Shown: positions 31,285 to 42,685 of the stretch, in pieces
Numbering within the stretch: the stretch's first letter is position 1
Layout of the letters: each line of letters begins with the position of its first letter
Origin: Prorocentrum cordatum
Taxonomy: Eukaryota; Sar; Dinophyceae; Prorocentrales; Prorocentraceae
NCBI GenBank assembly: GCA_963575745.1
Contig: CAUYUJ010020674.1
Span: forward strand, 32,501 to 96,500
Length of the DNA: 64,000 nucleotides
Reading direction: 5' to 3'
Notes under the pieces: model-generated
Told to the model about the DNA's origin: nothing
The model's database searches: none
The model's input: only the letters and a program-made list of their open reading frames with translations
Position numbers and translations under genes: made by a program

Positions 31285-31640
31285 AGTTTCACGGATTGAA
31301 GGCGGGTGGTTTTCAACATGTGGCTCTCGCCTCAGCGCCGAGCACATTCGTTTTAACAAAGTTCACAAGCTTCGTGGGTTCAAGGCGGTGTTTTCAAAAC
31401 GTAGCTCTCGCCTTAGAGCCGCGCACATTCGTTTCAAGTGTTCGCCAAAGAACTTCACGGATTGAGGACATGTCGTTTTCAAAATGCGGCTCTCGCTTTA
31501 GCGCACTGTACACTCGTTTGTAAACAACCGCACGAGATTCATAAATTGAAGGCGGTTCCTTTTCGAAGTGTGCCGATCGCCTTAGCTCCGCGCATATCCG
31601 TTTCAAACAATTGCAAGTCTCTCACGGACTCCCATGGTCA
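31285..31640. repeat. degenerate minisatellite, four units of about 80-90 bp
   Basis: Four units, each with a (C/A)(C/A)GGATTGAAGGCGG-like start, a TTTTCAAAACGTGGCTCTCG core and a GCGCACATTCGTTTCAA end, drift strongly from one to the next. Related words (TTCGCTTTGC, CGCGAAAT) recur at 33045-33310, so an older repeat underlies both places. Confidence 0.55.
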
Positions 31641-31812
31641 ACGTGCCACACATGAAGTTAAGGAAGGACTCAGGTTTGTGAGGGCGCAACAATTACGATG
31701 ATTCGTGGTGTTGAAGTCCTAGGAACGGCGTTCTGGCATGATTCAGGATCGTCAAGACGCAACAATCATGTACACTCGTGGCGTTGTGGCCCTGATAATA
31801 AATCCCAATCAT

Positions 31813-31912
31813 CCTGGTGTTGGGTCCTGGCTTTGAAGAGACAGCGCCGCGCGTCCCTCCTCCTCCTCCTCCTCCTCCTCCTCTCTTCCTCCCCATCCTC
31901 CCTCCCTCCTCC

Positions 31913-31990
<78 letters not shown>

Positions 31991-32004
31991 TATCATCATC
32001 GTAG

Positions 32005-32065
<61 letters not shown>

Positions 32066-34010
32066 TAGCGGCATCGTCATCGTCATCGTGATCGTCGTCA
32101 TTATCATCACCACCATCCCCGTCATCATCATCAGCACCATCATCATCATCATCATCATCATCGTCATCATCATCATCATCGTCATCATCATCATCATTAT
32201 CAGCATCATCATTATCATCATCAACATCATCATTATCATCATCATTATCATCATCAGCAGCATCATCATCAGCAGCATCATCATCGTCATCATCGTCATC
32301 ATCGTCATCATCATCATCCTCATCATCATCATGGCCATCATCATCACCATCATCGTCATCATCAAGCATCGTCATCGTCTCCGTCACACCCCTCACACGT
32401 TTCGTGGCCCCATAGGGAGCTCCACCCAAGGTCCAAGTGGCGCAGTCCGCATGGCGACGCCGCCCCATTTAAGCACACCCCTCACACGATTCGTGGCCGC
32501 ATGGGGAGCTCCACTTCAGGTTCCAGTGGCGCAGTCCGCATGGCGGCGCCGCCCCATTGTGGAATACCACTCACACGTTTCGTGGCACCATGGGGAGCTC
32601 AATCCAAGGTCCCAACGGCGCAGTCCGCCTGGCGGCGCCGCCCCATTTAAGCACAATCCTCACACTTTTCGTGGCAGCATGGCGAGCTCCACCTCAGGTC
32701 CCAGAGGCGCAGTCCGCATGGCGGCGCCGCCCCATTTAAGCACACCCCTCACACGTTTCGTGGCACCATGGGGAGCTCCATCCAAGGTCCCAACGGCGCA
32801 GTCCGCCTGGCGGCGCCGCCCCATTTTGGCACACCCCTCACACGCTTCGTGGCCGCAGTGGGAGCTCCACCTCAGGTCCCAGTGGCGCAGTCCGCATGGC
32901 GGCGCCGCCCCATTTTGGCACACCACTGACACGTTTCGTGGCCCCATAAGGAGCTCCGCCCGGCTCCTCCACTACCCCCGTCGCGGCGCGTATCGCCGAT
33001 CGAAGTATGCTGGCAATTGCCTTGGTCACCGCGTTGCTTCGACACAGAGTGTTCGCTTTGCGCACGCGCTTTCAGATGGTCGCATGTAGGTCGGCGGCGA
33101 AAATAGGACATGACCTTCGCGAAATGTTTGAAATGGTGTGTGGCGCTCGCTGGAGCGTTCGCTTTGCACGCGCCTTTTCGGACGGTCGCACGTTGGCTGG
33201 TGGGGAGGAAGGCGCGGGAGTGGGTGGAAATGTGTGGAGAGTTTTCGAGCGCGTAGAAGGACAATACCATCGCGAAATTATTGAAACGGTTTTGGGGGTT
33301 GGGGTGTTCGCCTTGCGCAGACGCTGCCGGAAGCGGGGACCTTGGCCTTCGACGAAGGGGCTCGCGCTCTTGATCCACGTTCTGGTGGCCATGCCTCGAC
33401 CGTACCATGTTGTTACACGCTGCTTTGCGCAGCGTGCTTGCTTGCCGCGCCGAATGTGGCCGAGCCACATGCGCCGCCATTTTGTCTGAAGTTTCTTCCC
33501 GCCCTCTGCGCGGCCGTTCCGTGTCCATTTCTTTCCCTGCTGCTTTCTTTCCCGCGCGCGCCTGCTTGCCACGCCGAAGGTGGCCAAGTCCCATGCGCCG
33601 CCATGTTATGTCAATTTCTTTCCTTGGGAGTTGTCCTTGTCCTGGCACCCTCCTTCATCTCACATGCATCGAGATACTCGCAGCTCCCCCTCCTCCGCCT
33701 CCTCCTCTTCCTCCACATCCTCTTCCTCTTCCTCCTCCTCTTGATCCTCATCCTCCGTCCCCGCATCCCTGCTTCGTTCCTGCGCATCGTTATTATCATC
33801 ACCATCATCGCCGCTCGCTCCTCGCACGTTTCGTGGCCCCATGGGGAGCTTCACCGAAGGCCCAAGTGGCAGCGCCCGCATGGCGTCGTCGCCCCATTTC
33901 GGCACACTCTTCAAGCGCTTCGTGACCCCATCAGGAGATCCACCGCAGGCGACACTAACAACGACGGTATTTACAACTGCATACGGTGTGGTCCTTCGCC
34001 AGGCTAATGT
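31813..34010 (+). mobile_element. array-carrying element, copy 2
   Basis: Module A (GGTGTTGGGTCCTGGCTTTG, then AAGAGACAGCGC) leads into a TCC tract, then (CAT)n (31915-32390), then six units of about 87-91 bp (32397-32960). Two more related units lie at 33826-33950, and module B (CAACTGCATACGGTGTGGTC) closes it at 33975-34010. Between 32960 and 33826 lies other repeat-like sequence. No terminal inverted repeats like those at 2312-5153 were found here. Confidence 0.6.
31915..32390. repeat. (CAT)n microsatellite
   Basis: Almost pure TCA triplets, interrupted by CGT and AGC variants that increase to the right. It encodes poly-Ile, poly-His or poly-Ser on one strand and poly-Met or poly-Asp on the other. 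A second large tract of the same kind lies at 57330-57870. Confidence 0.95.
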
Positions 34011-34169
34011 TTTGGCACGCTTCAGGGTCTTCAAACGGTTGTCTCCCAGCGACGCAGTTCCCTGTGGAAATGACTCCTTGTAGTGGCCTATCTGTGAAGA
34101 GGGAGCTTGGAGGGGGGGTCATTCCAACATCGTTGATGAGTCTTTGGGTTTCCACTGGTCTTCCTCCTC

Positions 34170-34310
34170 CTCCTCCTCCTTCTCCTCCGTCTGCCTCCTC
34201 CTCCTCTTCCTCCTCTTCCTGCCACCTCCTCCTCCTCCTCCTCCTCCCTCCTCCTCCTCCTCCTCCTCCTCCTCCTCCCTCCTCCTCCTCCTCCTCCTCC
34301 TCAGCTTCCG
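34170..34310. repeat. (TCC)n tract
   Basis: TCC triplets with TTCC interruptions. A shorter GGA stretch lies at 34449-34480 on the same strand. Neighbouring sequence to 34560 has no supported gene. Confidence 0.85.
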
Positions 34311-34867
34311 CCTCCGTATCCGGGACGAGCACGGTGCCGTGCTGCGGCTGGCCCAGGACACGCTCCAGGGGCTCCGCGGTGCCCCACGGAGCCCTCGCCT
34401 CTGGACCCCGACGCAGACACGCGCCAGATACACGGCGGTCCTCCCGCCCAGGAGGAGGAGGAGGAGGAGGAGGAGGAGCCCAAATCCGCTCCAAACTACC
34501 AGCCTGGAACATATCCCTATGCCTATGCTGGGCACCTCCTCATCACGATGCCAATCTTAGGGATTCCTTATTTTTTGAGGGCGAATCCCTGAGATTGTCA
34601 TCGCCTTTTGGCGTGTCAATCTTAGGGATAGGGACACGTTCGAGGCTGGTAACCAAACCCACCTTCGGACCGGACCTCTCCCAGGGCCCGTCCGGTCCCG
34701 TCCGCGAGGCGAACCCAGAGATCCGACGACGTGATTTTTGTCCATACGGGGTCCCCAGGAGTCTCGACCCATTTCCTCGAGGCCGAAAAATACAAAAAAT
34801 CTCCGCCTTGATGCTTTTCAATACGTTGGATCTCTGGGAAGGACGGCGCCCAGGAGGGCCCCTCGAG

Positions 34868-36420
34868 GCCAAAACATACAATTATCCAGGCGAAGGACCC
34901 AACCATATGCAATTGTGAATACCGCAATTGTGAATATCTTCTTCGGTGGCGCTCCCTATGGGGCCACGAAACGTGCGAGGGGTGTGCCGAAAGGGGTGTG
35001 CGGGACGCATGCGGGCACACCCACTGGGACCTTCGGTGGAGCTCCCTTTGGGGCCACGAAACGTGTGAGGGGTGTTCCGAAATGGGTGTGTGGGACGCAT
35101 GCGGGCGGCAGCACTGGGGCCTTCGGTTGGGCTCCCTGTGGGGCCACGAAACGTGTGAGGGGTGTGCCGAAATGGGTGTGCGGGACGCATGCGGGCACAC
35201 CCACTGGGACCTTCGGTGGAGCTCCCTTTGGGGCCACGAAACGCGTGAGAGCTGTGCCGAAATGAGCGTGCGGGACGCATGCGGGCGGCAACACTGGGGC
35301 CTTCGGTGGAGCTCCCTATGGGGCGACGAAACGTGTGAGGGGTGTGCCGAAATGGGTGTGCGGGACGCGTTCGGTGGAGCTCCCTATGGGGCCACGAAAC
35401 GTGTGACCGGTGCTCGGTGGAGCTCCCTGGGTGAGGGGTGTGCCGGGGTGTGCGGGACGCATGCGGACGGCAGCCTGGGGCCTTCGGTGGAGCTCCCTGT
35501 GGGGCCACGAAACGTGTGAGGGGTGTGCCGAAATGGGTGTGCGGGACGCATGCGGACGGCAGCCATGGGCCTTCGGTGGAGCTCCCTATGGGGCCACGAA
35601 ACGTGTGAGGGGTGTGCCGAAATGGGTGTGCCGCATGCGGACGGCAGCACTGGGGCCTTCGGTGGAGCGTGGGGCCACGAAACGTGTGAGGGGTGTGCCG
35701 AAATGGGTGTGCGGGACGCATGCGGACGGCAGCCATGGGGCCTTCGGTGGAGCTCCCTATGGGGCCACGAAACGTGTGAGGGGTGTGCCGAAATGGGTGT
35801 GCGGGACGCATGCGGACGGCAGCACTGGGGCCTTCGGTGGAGCTCCCTGTGGGGCCACGAAACGTGTGAGGGGTGTGCCGAAATGGGTGTGCGGGACGCA
35901 TGCGGACGGCAGCCATGGGGCCTTCGGTGGAGCTCCCTATGGGGCCACGAAACGTGTGAGGGGTGTGCCGAAATGGGTGTGCGGGACGCATGCGGACGGC
36001 AGCACTGGGGCCTTCGGTGGAGCTCCCTGTGGGGCCACGAAACGTGTGAGGGGTGTGCCGAAATGGGTGTGCGGGACGCATGCGGACGGCAGCCATGGGG
36101 CCTTCGGTGGAGCTCCCTATGGGGCCACGAAACGTGTGAGGGGTGTGCCGAAATGGGTGTGCGGGACGCATGCGGACGGCAGCACTGGGGCCTTCGGTGG
36201 AGCTCCCTGTGGGGCCACGAAACGTGTGAGGGGTGTGCCGAAATGGGTGTGCGGGACGCATGCGGACGGCAGCCATGGGGCCTTCGGTGGAGCTCCCTAT
36301 GGGGCCACGAAACGTGTGAGGGGTGTGCCGAAATTGGGGAGGAGGGGGAGGAGGAGAGGAGGTGGGACGCGGGGCGCTGTCTCTTCAAAACGAGGACCCA
36401 ACACCACAGGATGGTTGGGA
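34868..36420 (-). mobile_element. array-carrying element, copy 3 (inverted)
   Basis: Read on the minus strand: module A at 36418-36369 (ending TTGAAGAGACAGCGCCCCGC), a TCC tract, the 90-bp array (36340-34950), then module B at 34915-34868 (CAATTGCATATGGTTGGGTC). This is the same order as in copies 1 and 2. Confidence 0.65.
34950..36340 (-). repeat. 90-bp minisatellite with a 180-bp higher-order unit
   Basis: The unit of 90 bp contains GGTGGAGCTCCCTATGGGGC, CACGAAACGTGTGAGGGGTG and TGCGGGACGCATGCGGACGG. From 35700 on, units alternate strictly between an AGCCATGGGG...CCCTAT form and an AGCACTGGGG...CCCTGT form, giving near-identical 180-bp repeats (35701, 35881, 36061, 36241). Earlier units are more diverged. 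Because 90 is a multiple of 3, several frames stay open on both strands for 320-460 codons; these are artefacts of the period. Confidence 0.9.
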
Positions 36421-36564
36421 ATTACCCTGGCGACGTACCCAACCCCTGCGCAATGCGGGGCATGAGTAGCTTGGGAGACGTTCTACGGAAGTGATGACGT
36501 GACATGGGCTCATATATTTCTGCGAGCGGCATTCGTGAGGCTCGCAGCTCTTCAAGGATTGCGA

Positions 36565-39225
36565 GGTCCCGCTCAGATCCGCGCGGCGCCTCACTCCGCT
36601 GGACCCACCAGCAGCCCTCGAAAGTGGCGACCGTTTCGCAGATCGCAGCCCCCCAGGCACGGCGAGGTCTTGCTCAGATCCGCGCGGCGCCTCACTCCGC
36701 TGGACCCACCAGCAGCCCTCGAAAGTGGCGACAGTTTCTCAGATCGCAACCCCCCAGGCACGGCGAGGTCTTGCTCAAATCCGCGTGGCGCCTCACTCCG
36801 CTGGACCCACCAGCAGCCCTCGAAAGTGGCGACAGTTTCGCAGATCGCAGCCCCCCAAGCGCGGCGAGGTCTTGCTCAGATCCGCGCGGTGCCTCACTCC
36901 GCAGGACCCACCAGCAGCCCTCGAAAGTGGCGACCGTTTCGCAGATCGCAGCCCCCCAGGCACGGCGAGGTCTTGCTCAGATCCGCGCGCCCACTCCGCT
37001 GGACCCACCAGCAGCCCTCGAAAGTGGCGACAGTTTCGCAGATCGCAGCCCCCCAGGCGCGGCGAGGTCTTGCTCAGATCCGCGCGGTTCCGCTGGACCC
37101 ACCAGCAGCCCTCGAAAGTGGCGACGGTTTCGCAGATCTCAGCCCCCCCAAACACGGCGAGGTCTTGCTCAGATCCGCGCGACTCCGCTGGACCCACAAG
37201 CAGCCCTCGAAAGTGGCGACAGTTTCGCAGATCACAGCCCCTCAGGCGCGGCGAGGTCTTGCTCAGATCCGCGCGGTTCCGCTGGACCCACGAGCAGCCC
37301 TCGAAAGTGGCGACGGTTTCGCAGATCTCAGCCCCCCCAAACACGGCGAGGTCTTGCTCAGATCCGCGCGACTCCGCTGGACCCACAAGCAGCCCTCGAA
37401 AGTGGCGACAGTTTCGCAGATCACAGCCCCTCAGGCGCGGCGAGGTCTTGCTCAGATCCGCGCGGTTCCGCTGGACCCACGAGCAGCCCTCGAAAGTGGC
37501 GACAGTTTCGCAGATCGCAGCCCCCCAGACACGGCGAGGTCTTGCTCAGATCCGCGCGGCGCCTCACTCCGCTGGACCCACCAGCAGCCCTCGAAAGTGG
37601 CGACCGTTTCGCAGATCGCAGCCCCCCCAAGCACGGCGGGGTCTTGCTCAACTCCGCGCGGTGCCTCACTCCGCTGGACCCACGAGCAGCCCTCGAAAAT
37701 GGCGACAGTTTCGCAGATCGCAGCCCCCCAGGCACGGCGAGGTCTTGCTCAGATCCGCGCGGTGCCTCACTCCGCTGGACCCACCAGCAGCCCTCGAAAG
37801 TGGCGACAGTTTCGCAGATCGCAGCCCCCCCAAGCACGGCGAGGACTTGCTCAGATCCGTGCGGCGCCTCACTCCGCTGGACCCACCAGCAGCCCTCGAA
37901 AGTGGCGACAGTTTCTCAGATCGCAGCCCCCCCAGGCACGGCGAGGTCCTGCTCAGATGCGCGAAGTGCCTTACTCCTCTGGACCCCCCAGCAGGCCTCG
38001 AAAGTGGCGGCAGTTTCACAGATCGCAGCCCCCCAGGGATGGCGAGGTCTAATTTGGGTCCGCCCGTCGCCCTCACTGTGCTGGGCCCCCCAGCAGGCCT
38101 CGAAAGTGGCGACAGTTTCACAGATCGCAGCCCCCCAGGGATGGCGAGGTCTAATTTGAATCCGCGCGTGGCCCTCACTGTGCTGGGCCCCCCAGCAGGC
38201 CTCGAAAGTTTCGCAGTTTCACAGATCGCAGCCCCCCAGGGATGGCGAGGTCTAATTTGAATCCGCCCGTGGCGTCACTGTGCTGGGCCCCCCAGCAGGC
38301 CTCGAAAATGGCGACAGTTTCACAGATCGCAGCCCCCCAGGGATGGCGAGGTCTGAAGCAGGCCTCGAAAGTGGCGACAGTTTCACAGATCGCAGCCCCC
38401 CAGGGATGGCGAGGTCTAATTTGGGTCCGCCCGTGGCGTCACTGTGCTGGGCCCCCCAGCAGGCCTCGAAAGTGGCGACAGTTTCACAGATCGCAGCCCC
38501 CCCAGGGATGGCGAGGTCTAATTTGAATCCGCGCGTGCCCTCACTGTGCTGGGCCCCCCAGCAGGCCTCGAAAATGGCGACAGTTTCACAGATCGCAGCC
38601 CCCCAGGGATGGCGAGGTCTAATTTGAATCCGCGCGTCGCCCTCACTGTGCTGGGCCCCCCAGCAGGCCTCGAAAATGGCGACAGTTTCACAGATCGCAG
38701 CCCCCCCCAGGGATGGCGAGGTCTAATGTGAATCCGCGCGTTGCCCTCACTGTGCTGGGCCCCCCAGCAGGCCTCGAAAGTGGCGGCAGTTTCACAGATC
38801 GCAGCCCCCCAGGCACGGCGAGGTCTAATTTGAATCCGCGCGTCGCCCTCACTGTGCTGGGCCCCCCAGCAGGCCTCGAAAATGGCGACAGTTTCACAGG
38901 TCGCAGCCCCCCCAGGGATGGCGAGGTCTAATTTGAATATGCGTGTGGCCCTCACTGTGCTGGGCCCCCCAGCAGGCCTCGACAGTGGCGACAGTTTCAC
39001 AGATCGCAGCCCCCCAGGGATGGCGAGGTCTAATTTGAATATGCGTGTGGCCCTCACTGCGCTGGGCCCCCCAGCAGGCCTTGGAAGTGGCGACAGTTTC
39101 ACAGATCGCAGCCCCCCGCAGGCAAGACAGGACGAGGCAGGGAGGGAGGGAGGAGGAGGAAGGAGTGGAGACCACACTGCTCTATTCAAAACGAATACCC
39201 AACCAAGGAGGGTTGGGGAAAAAAA
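36565..39225 (-). repeat. 101-bp minisatellite array with two subfamilies and end module A
   Basis: The unit of about 101 bp contains CTCGAAAGTGGCGACAGTTT, CGCAGATCGCAGCCCCCCAG and GGCGAGGTCT. Left units (to about 37960) carry TCACTCCGCTGGACCCACCA; right units carry TCACTGTGCTGGGCCCCCCA and AATTTGAATCCGCG. Some left units are shortened to about 90 bp, and a pair of about 180 bp is duplicated near 37100-37460. The array ends in a GGA-rich tract and a diverged module A (TATTCAAAACGAATACCCAA) at 39165-39223. Module B was not found. Long open frames across it are periodic artefacts. Confidence 0.85.
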
Positions 39226-39249
39226 TCCGCCTTGATTTTTGTTCAATAC

Positions 39250-39889
39250 GTTGGATCTCTGGGAATCCAGCCGCGGCGACGAGAGGACGACGGAGGGCCA
39301 GGGAACGTACAGGGCAGGTTTCAATACATAGGATTCTAAGACACGTAAGACCTTCAATGCATGATTAATTTATGCATACATTTATGCATGAGCTCATCGT
39401 GTTTTTTACTACTAAATCCCTGCATGTTCAATACAGCATCCGCACGCGGAGCATGTATCAAAAACGGCAGTGTATTGAGATAAGAAGAAGGAGGAGAACA
39501 AGGACGTCAGCGATGTCCGCGCCCCCGAGACACCGCTTTGGCCGCCCCCGGCTGACGGAGGCCCAAAGAGGGCGAGGAATGCCCGAGATCCGATGACGCG
39601 ACGAAAGAATGCAGCGTCGTGACGACTCACAGCCAGACCCCGGGACCCCGTGTTTGGGCGGAATGTTTCGAGCTGGATCTACCTGTGATACGAGAGCGGC
39701 GCCCATGTGCAGCACCATGTGGGGACTCCCTTCAGGCCACGCCCCAATGCAGTGCGGTGCACGGCTTCTCTGAGCCGAGGGCCGAGCAACTGTGCACCGT
39801 GCCATTCCCGGGTCGAGGATCGACGACGCCTCGGGCGACGCCCTCGCTGTGCGCGTGATGCACGCGAGTCGTCCGCGGCTGTGAGGGTC
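39250..39889. other. intergenic spacer, nothing recognised
   Basis: AT-richer at 39310-39480, GC-rich afterwards. It begins with a short end fragment of repeat F9. No gene was seen. Confidence 0.5.
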
Positions 39890-40044
39890 TGAAGGGGCCC
39901 CAAGACACACAACTAAATACACACAAATAAAAAAGGGTTCCCCATATTTTCTGGGCTTCTGTCTTGGCCTCCACCTCCCACATTCTCCCATATTTTCGGG
40001 GGAATCGACGATTCATTGTGCCTGCATGTCTTTTTCCCTCCTGA
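39890..40044. mobile_element. dispersed element F5, copy 3
   Basis: Starts TGAAGGGGCCCCAAGACACA and ends TTTTTCCCTCCTGA. It shares its interior with the other F5 copies. Confidence 0.65.
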
Positions 40045-40212
40045 GGGCCCCATGGCCCTGCATCGTACGAAAGCGCCCGAGCAGACCCGCGAAAGGGACG
40101 CCCAGAGCCCGGGAGCCGCGCGGCGGCAACGCCCGGGGAGCGCCGCCGCCGCCTCGGCCGGCTCGGGTCGGAGGCCCCTGGCGCTCAGGCCCACCGCGTG
40201 CCGGAGCCTCGC

Positions 40213-40334
40213 CATCGGTCGGACGTCCATTCCCTGTGTTTTTGTTCGGTTTCGCGCGTGGCTTTTTCGCCAACTGATCAAGGATGCTCCTCGATGGTCC
40301 TCGCCGAAAGAAAAGTGCACACGTCCGAGCGATG
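40213..40334. mobile_element. MITE-like element F3, copy 3
   Basis: Ends CATCGGTCGGACGT and the complement of CATCGCTCGGACGT, with the typical interior. Confidence 0.7.
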
Positions 40335-40348
40335 CCGAGGAGCAGGGC

Positions 40349-40551
40349 AAATTGCGACGACGAGAGTGAGGGGGCCCTGGGACACACAAATAAATACACA
40401 CACAAAAAACAGGATCCCCCATATGTTCCCATACTTTCGGGGCTCTTGCCTTCCCCACCACTTCCCATAGCTTCCCATACTTTCTGGGGAGTCGACGATG
40501 AATGGTGTCTGTGTGTTTATTTGTCCCTCCTGAAAATTGCGACGACGAGAG
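40349..40551. mobile_element. dispersed element F5, copy 4, flanked by an 18-bp direct repeat
   Basis: The element (40367-40533) is bounded by two exact copies of AAATTGCGACGACGAGAG, at 40349-40366 and 40534-40551. This looks like a target-site duplication of 18 bp, longer than DNA transposons normally make and more like that of retroposed elements. Confidence 0.75.
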
Positions 40552-41044
40552 CTCGAAATGGGTCCCCTGAGACCCCTCCCGGGGCCCAAGCGGACGCCGC
40601 GCTGCGTCCACCACCCGTGGCGACGGGGCCCCCCCCCAAGAAGACACCGAGCTCAGCCGCGGCGAATCACAAAATACAGCCTCGAGAAAAATCAGCCCTG
40701 GAGCCCTGTAGGCCCCATACTTCTCGGGTCGGGCGAAAGGGGGGGATAGCAAGGGTGAGAATCAGATCGCGTAGCTGATTTTCCCGGCGCCTCCCGGCTC
40801 GGGGAGGCGGCCGTGCATCGAGGAAGGGGCCCCTCGGTGAGGCCGGAGCCAACTGCATGCGGCAGATTTCGTACCCCCCCCTTCCCCAAACCCCCCCTTT
40901 CGCCCGGCCCGAAAATCGGCGTCACTTTTCGAGGCGGATCGATCCGTGAGTGCCCCGGGGCCCGACGAGAGGCGAAACCGCCTGGCTCGAAGAAATTTGA
41001 GACGCCAAGATCTCCGGGGAAGGCCAACTACAGGCGGCCCGGAT
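40552..41044. other. intergenic spacer with an echo of 30230-30420
   Basis: The stretch 40735-40880 repeats words from 30230-30420 (GGGGGGATAGCAA, GAATCAG, GTAGC(C/T)GATTTTCC and GCATGC.GCAGATTTCGTACC). Both may be one dispersed element lying in opposite contexts. No gene was seen. Confidence 0.5.
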
Positions 41045-41224
41045 TACAGTTGGGGCGTTGACGTTAGGAAACCTAAATAAGGAACGAGGCCTCTTTTTCC
41101 CATAAGTTAAACTTCGATTTCCCATCGAAGCCCTAAGCAAAACCAAAGGCGAACTGCAAAACCACTAAGGAACTCTGGGCACCTCCCCAACGAAAAGGGT
41201 TCCTTCTTCAGGGCCCCGACTGTA
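41045..41224. mobile_element. MITE-like element F4, copy 2, TA target duplication
   Basis: Ends CAGTTGGGGC and the complement of CAGTCGGGGC, flanked by TA. The interior is as in the copies at 28240 and 60309. Confidence 0.8.
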
Positions 41225-42210
41225 GTAGGTCGATCCTGCCAAATCAAGGGTGCTCTTGTGTCCTGTGCATCGCGCGTCGTGTCCTCTGCAGCCCAGGGGC
41301 AAGGCATCCTTGCGGCCTGTGGCTTCCGCGGGTGTCGGTGGCCTGGCCCGCGGCGTTCTGGGCGCGCCGCGGCCTCGGCAGGGTACCCTTCCGTCCTGTG
41401 GTTCTGGAGGCCATGCTGCCGTCGGAAGAGTCCCGTGTCCCGTCGCGCGTCCTGTGCGCACTGCTCTGCCTGTACCTCAGCTCGCCCTCCTCCGACGCAG
41501 GCCGCCCGCCCGAAGCGCGCCCAGATCGCCACGCCGCGGGCCAGCGGCGGGCAGCCCAGCGGCCCGCCCGCGGCGCGCGGCGCGCGGAGCACGGCCCGCG
41601 CGGCGCACGGCCCGCACGCCGCACGGCGTGGCGTCGGCCGCGGGCAGCCACGGCGGCCGGCCAGCTCGGCGCGGCGCCGCTCCCGTGCGCTGAGGGGCGG
41701 TGCGCTGGCCGCCCTCGACTTGAGCAGGGACCGACCGTCCCGGCATTCCCATAGTCCTGCCACGAGATGTTCTCAGAACCCACAGATGCTCCAGGAGCAC
41801 AAGCAATGCACATGCGCCCCCTGTGTGTTAAAACGAGACAGCCCCAGCCAGAAGTGTTCCGAGACCTCCCCGTGAGCCCATTCCTGACGAGCTAACAACA
41901 CACCCATATCCATAGTGGGGTCGGAGAGGGCTATGGGTGCGTGTTGTCGGATGGGGGTCCCCGCTCGAACGGGAGCGTTCCCCAGGGTCCGACAACCCGC
42001 ACCCATACCCATAGCCAGTCCTCCTCCCAACGACCCCCCTATGGGTATGGGTGTGTGTTGTTCGTTCGTCAATCCCCACGGAACGTTGCCCCCGAGGCTT
42101 GGAGCCCAGGCGCCGCTGCTTGCGCCACAGGGCTCGCAGGCGCAGCGCGCGCCGCTCCCGCGGAGGGTGCTGCAGTGAGTGCTGCTCCAGCGCCGGGCTC
42201 GTAGCCCTAC
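41225..42210. other. intergenic GC-rich region, no gene
   Basis: Very GC-rich to about 41750, with overlapping Arg/Ala/Pro-rich open frames on both strands. A short duplicated word (CCCATA(T/C)CCATAG) occurs at 41902-41917 and 42002-42016, near its complement TATGGGTATGGGTG (42042). Nothing is supported as a gene. Confidence 0.5.
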
Positions 42211-42361
42211 GTCGGGCGTGTCCCCCTACAGGGGGATTTTTGACGACAAATAAAAAGTACGCAAAAAATACTCCCAAATGGTAAAACATACTCCAAAAAT
42301 AGCTCCCTGACTATTGTTTGACTGTTCTTGAACATTCCCCCCGTAGAGGGACAGGCCCGAC
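42211..42361. mobile_element. short inverted-repeat element, array-free relative of 2312-5153
   Basis: 151 bp bounded by GTCGGGCGTGTCCCCCTACA and the complement of GTCGGGCCTGTCCCTCTACG. The interior (AATACTCCCAAA, AACATACTCC and CTGACTATT) aligns with the left inner flank of the large element at 2330-2400. It gives a picture of that element before it gained the array. Confidence 0.8.
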
Positions 42362-42596
42362 TTCATCGCAGCCCCAGCGTGAGCCTCGGGTGCGCACTGC
42401 TGCCGCTGCTCGAGCTGCCTCGCGCCCCCGACTCGGGGCCTCGGGGGATCGGGCCGACGGGGTGGGGCGTCGGCTCGCTTCCGGGGGGCGCCCGGGACGG
42501 CACTGGGCGCGGCCGGAGCTGCAGCGCCGGAATGCGGGCGTGGGCGGCCACGCGCCAGCTTGCCGGCAGGCCCGCGCCGAGTCGAATCGCAGGGTC

Positions 42597-42685
42597 GGAG
42601 GAGGAGGAGGAGGAGGAGGAGGAGGAGGAGGAGGAGGAGGAGGAGGAGGAGGAGGAGGAGGAGAGAGAGAGGGAGGAGGAGGATG
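42597..42685. repeat. (GGA)n tract
   Basis: About 85 bp of GGA triplets. The following 600 bp, up to the start of gene C, contain no clear element. Confidence 0.9.

Noticed and set aside
32820-32940. CCATTTTGGC words resembling the core of the dinoflagellate spliced leader
   Set aside because: They are part of the 90-bp array unit (GCCGCCCCATTTTGGCACAC), lack the flanking leader sequence and are not followed by a gene.
31698-33089. 463-codon frame with poly-Ile
   Set aside because: It joins a CAT microsatellite and a tandem array; no independent protein character.
34882-36494. Open frames of 320-464 codons on both strands with regular peptide repeats
   Set aside because: The 90-bp period is a multiple of three and the unit lacks stops, so periodic peptides appear in several frames at once.
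36499-38260. Three overlapping open frames of more than 500 codons on the plus strand
   Set aside because: A 101-bp satellite without stops; all three frames are open together, which real genes do not show.
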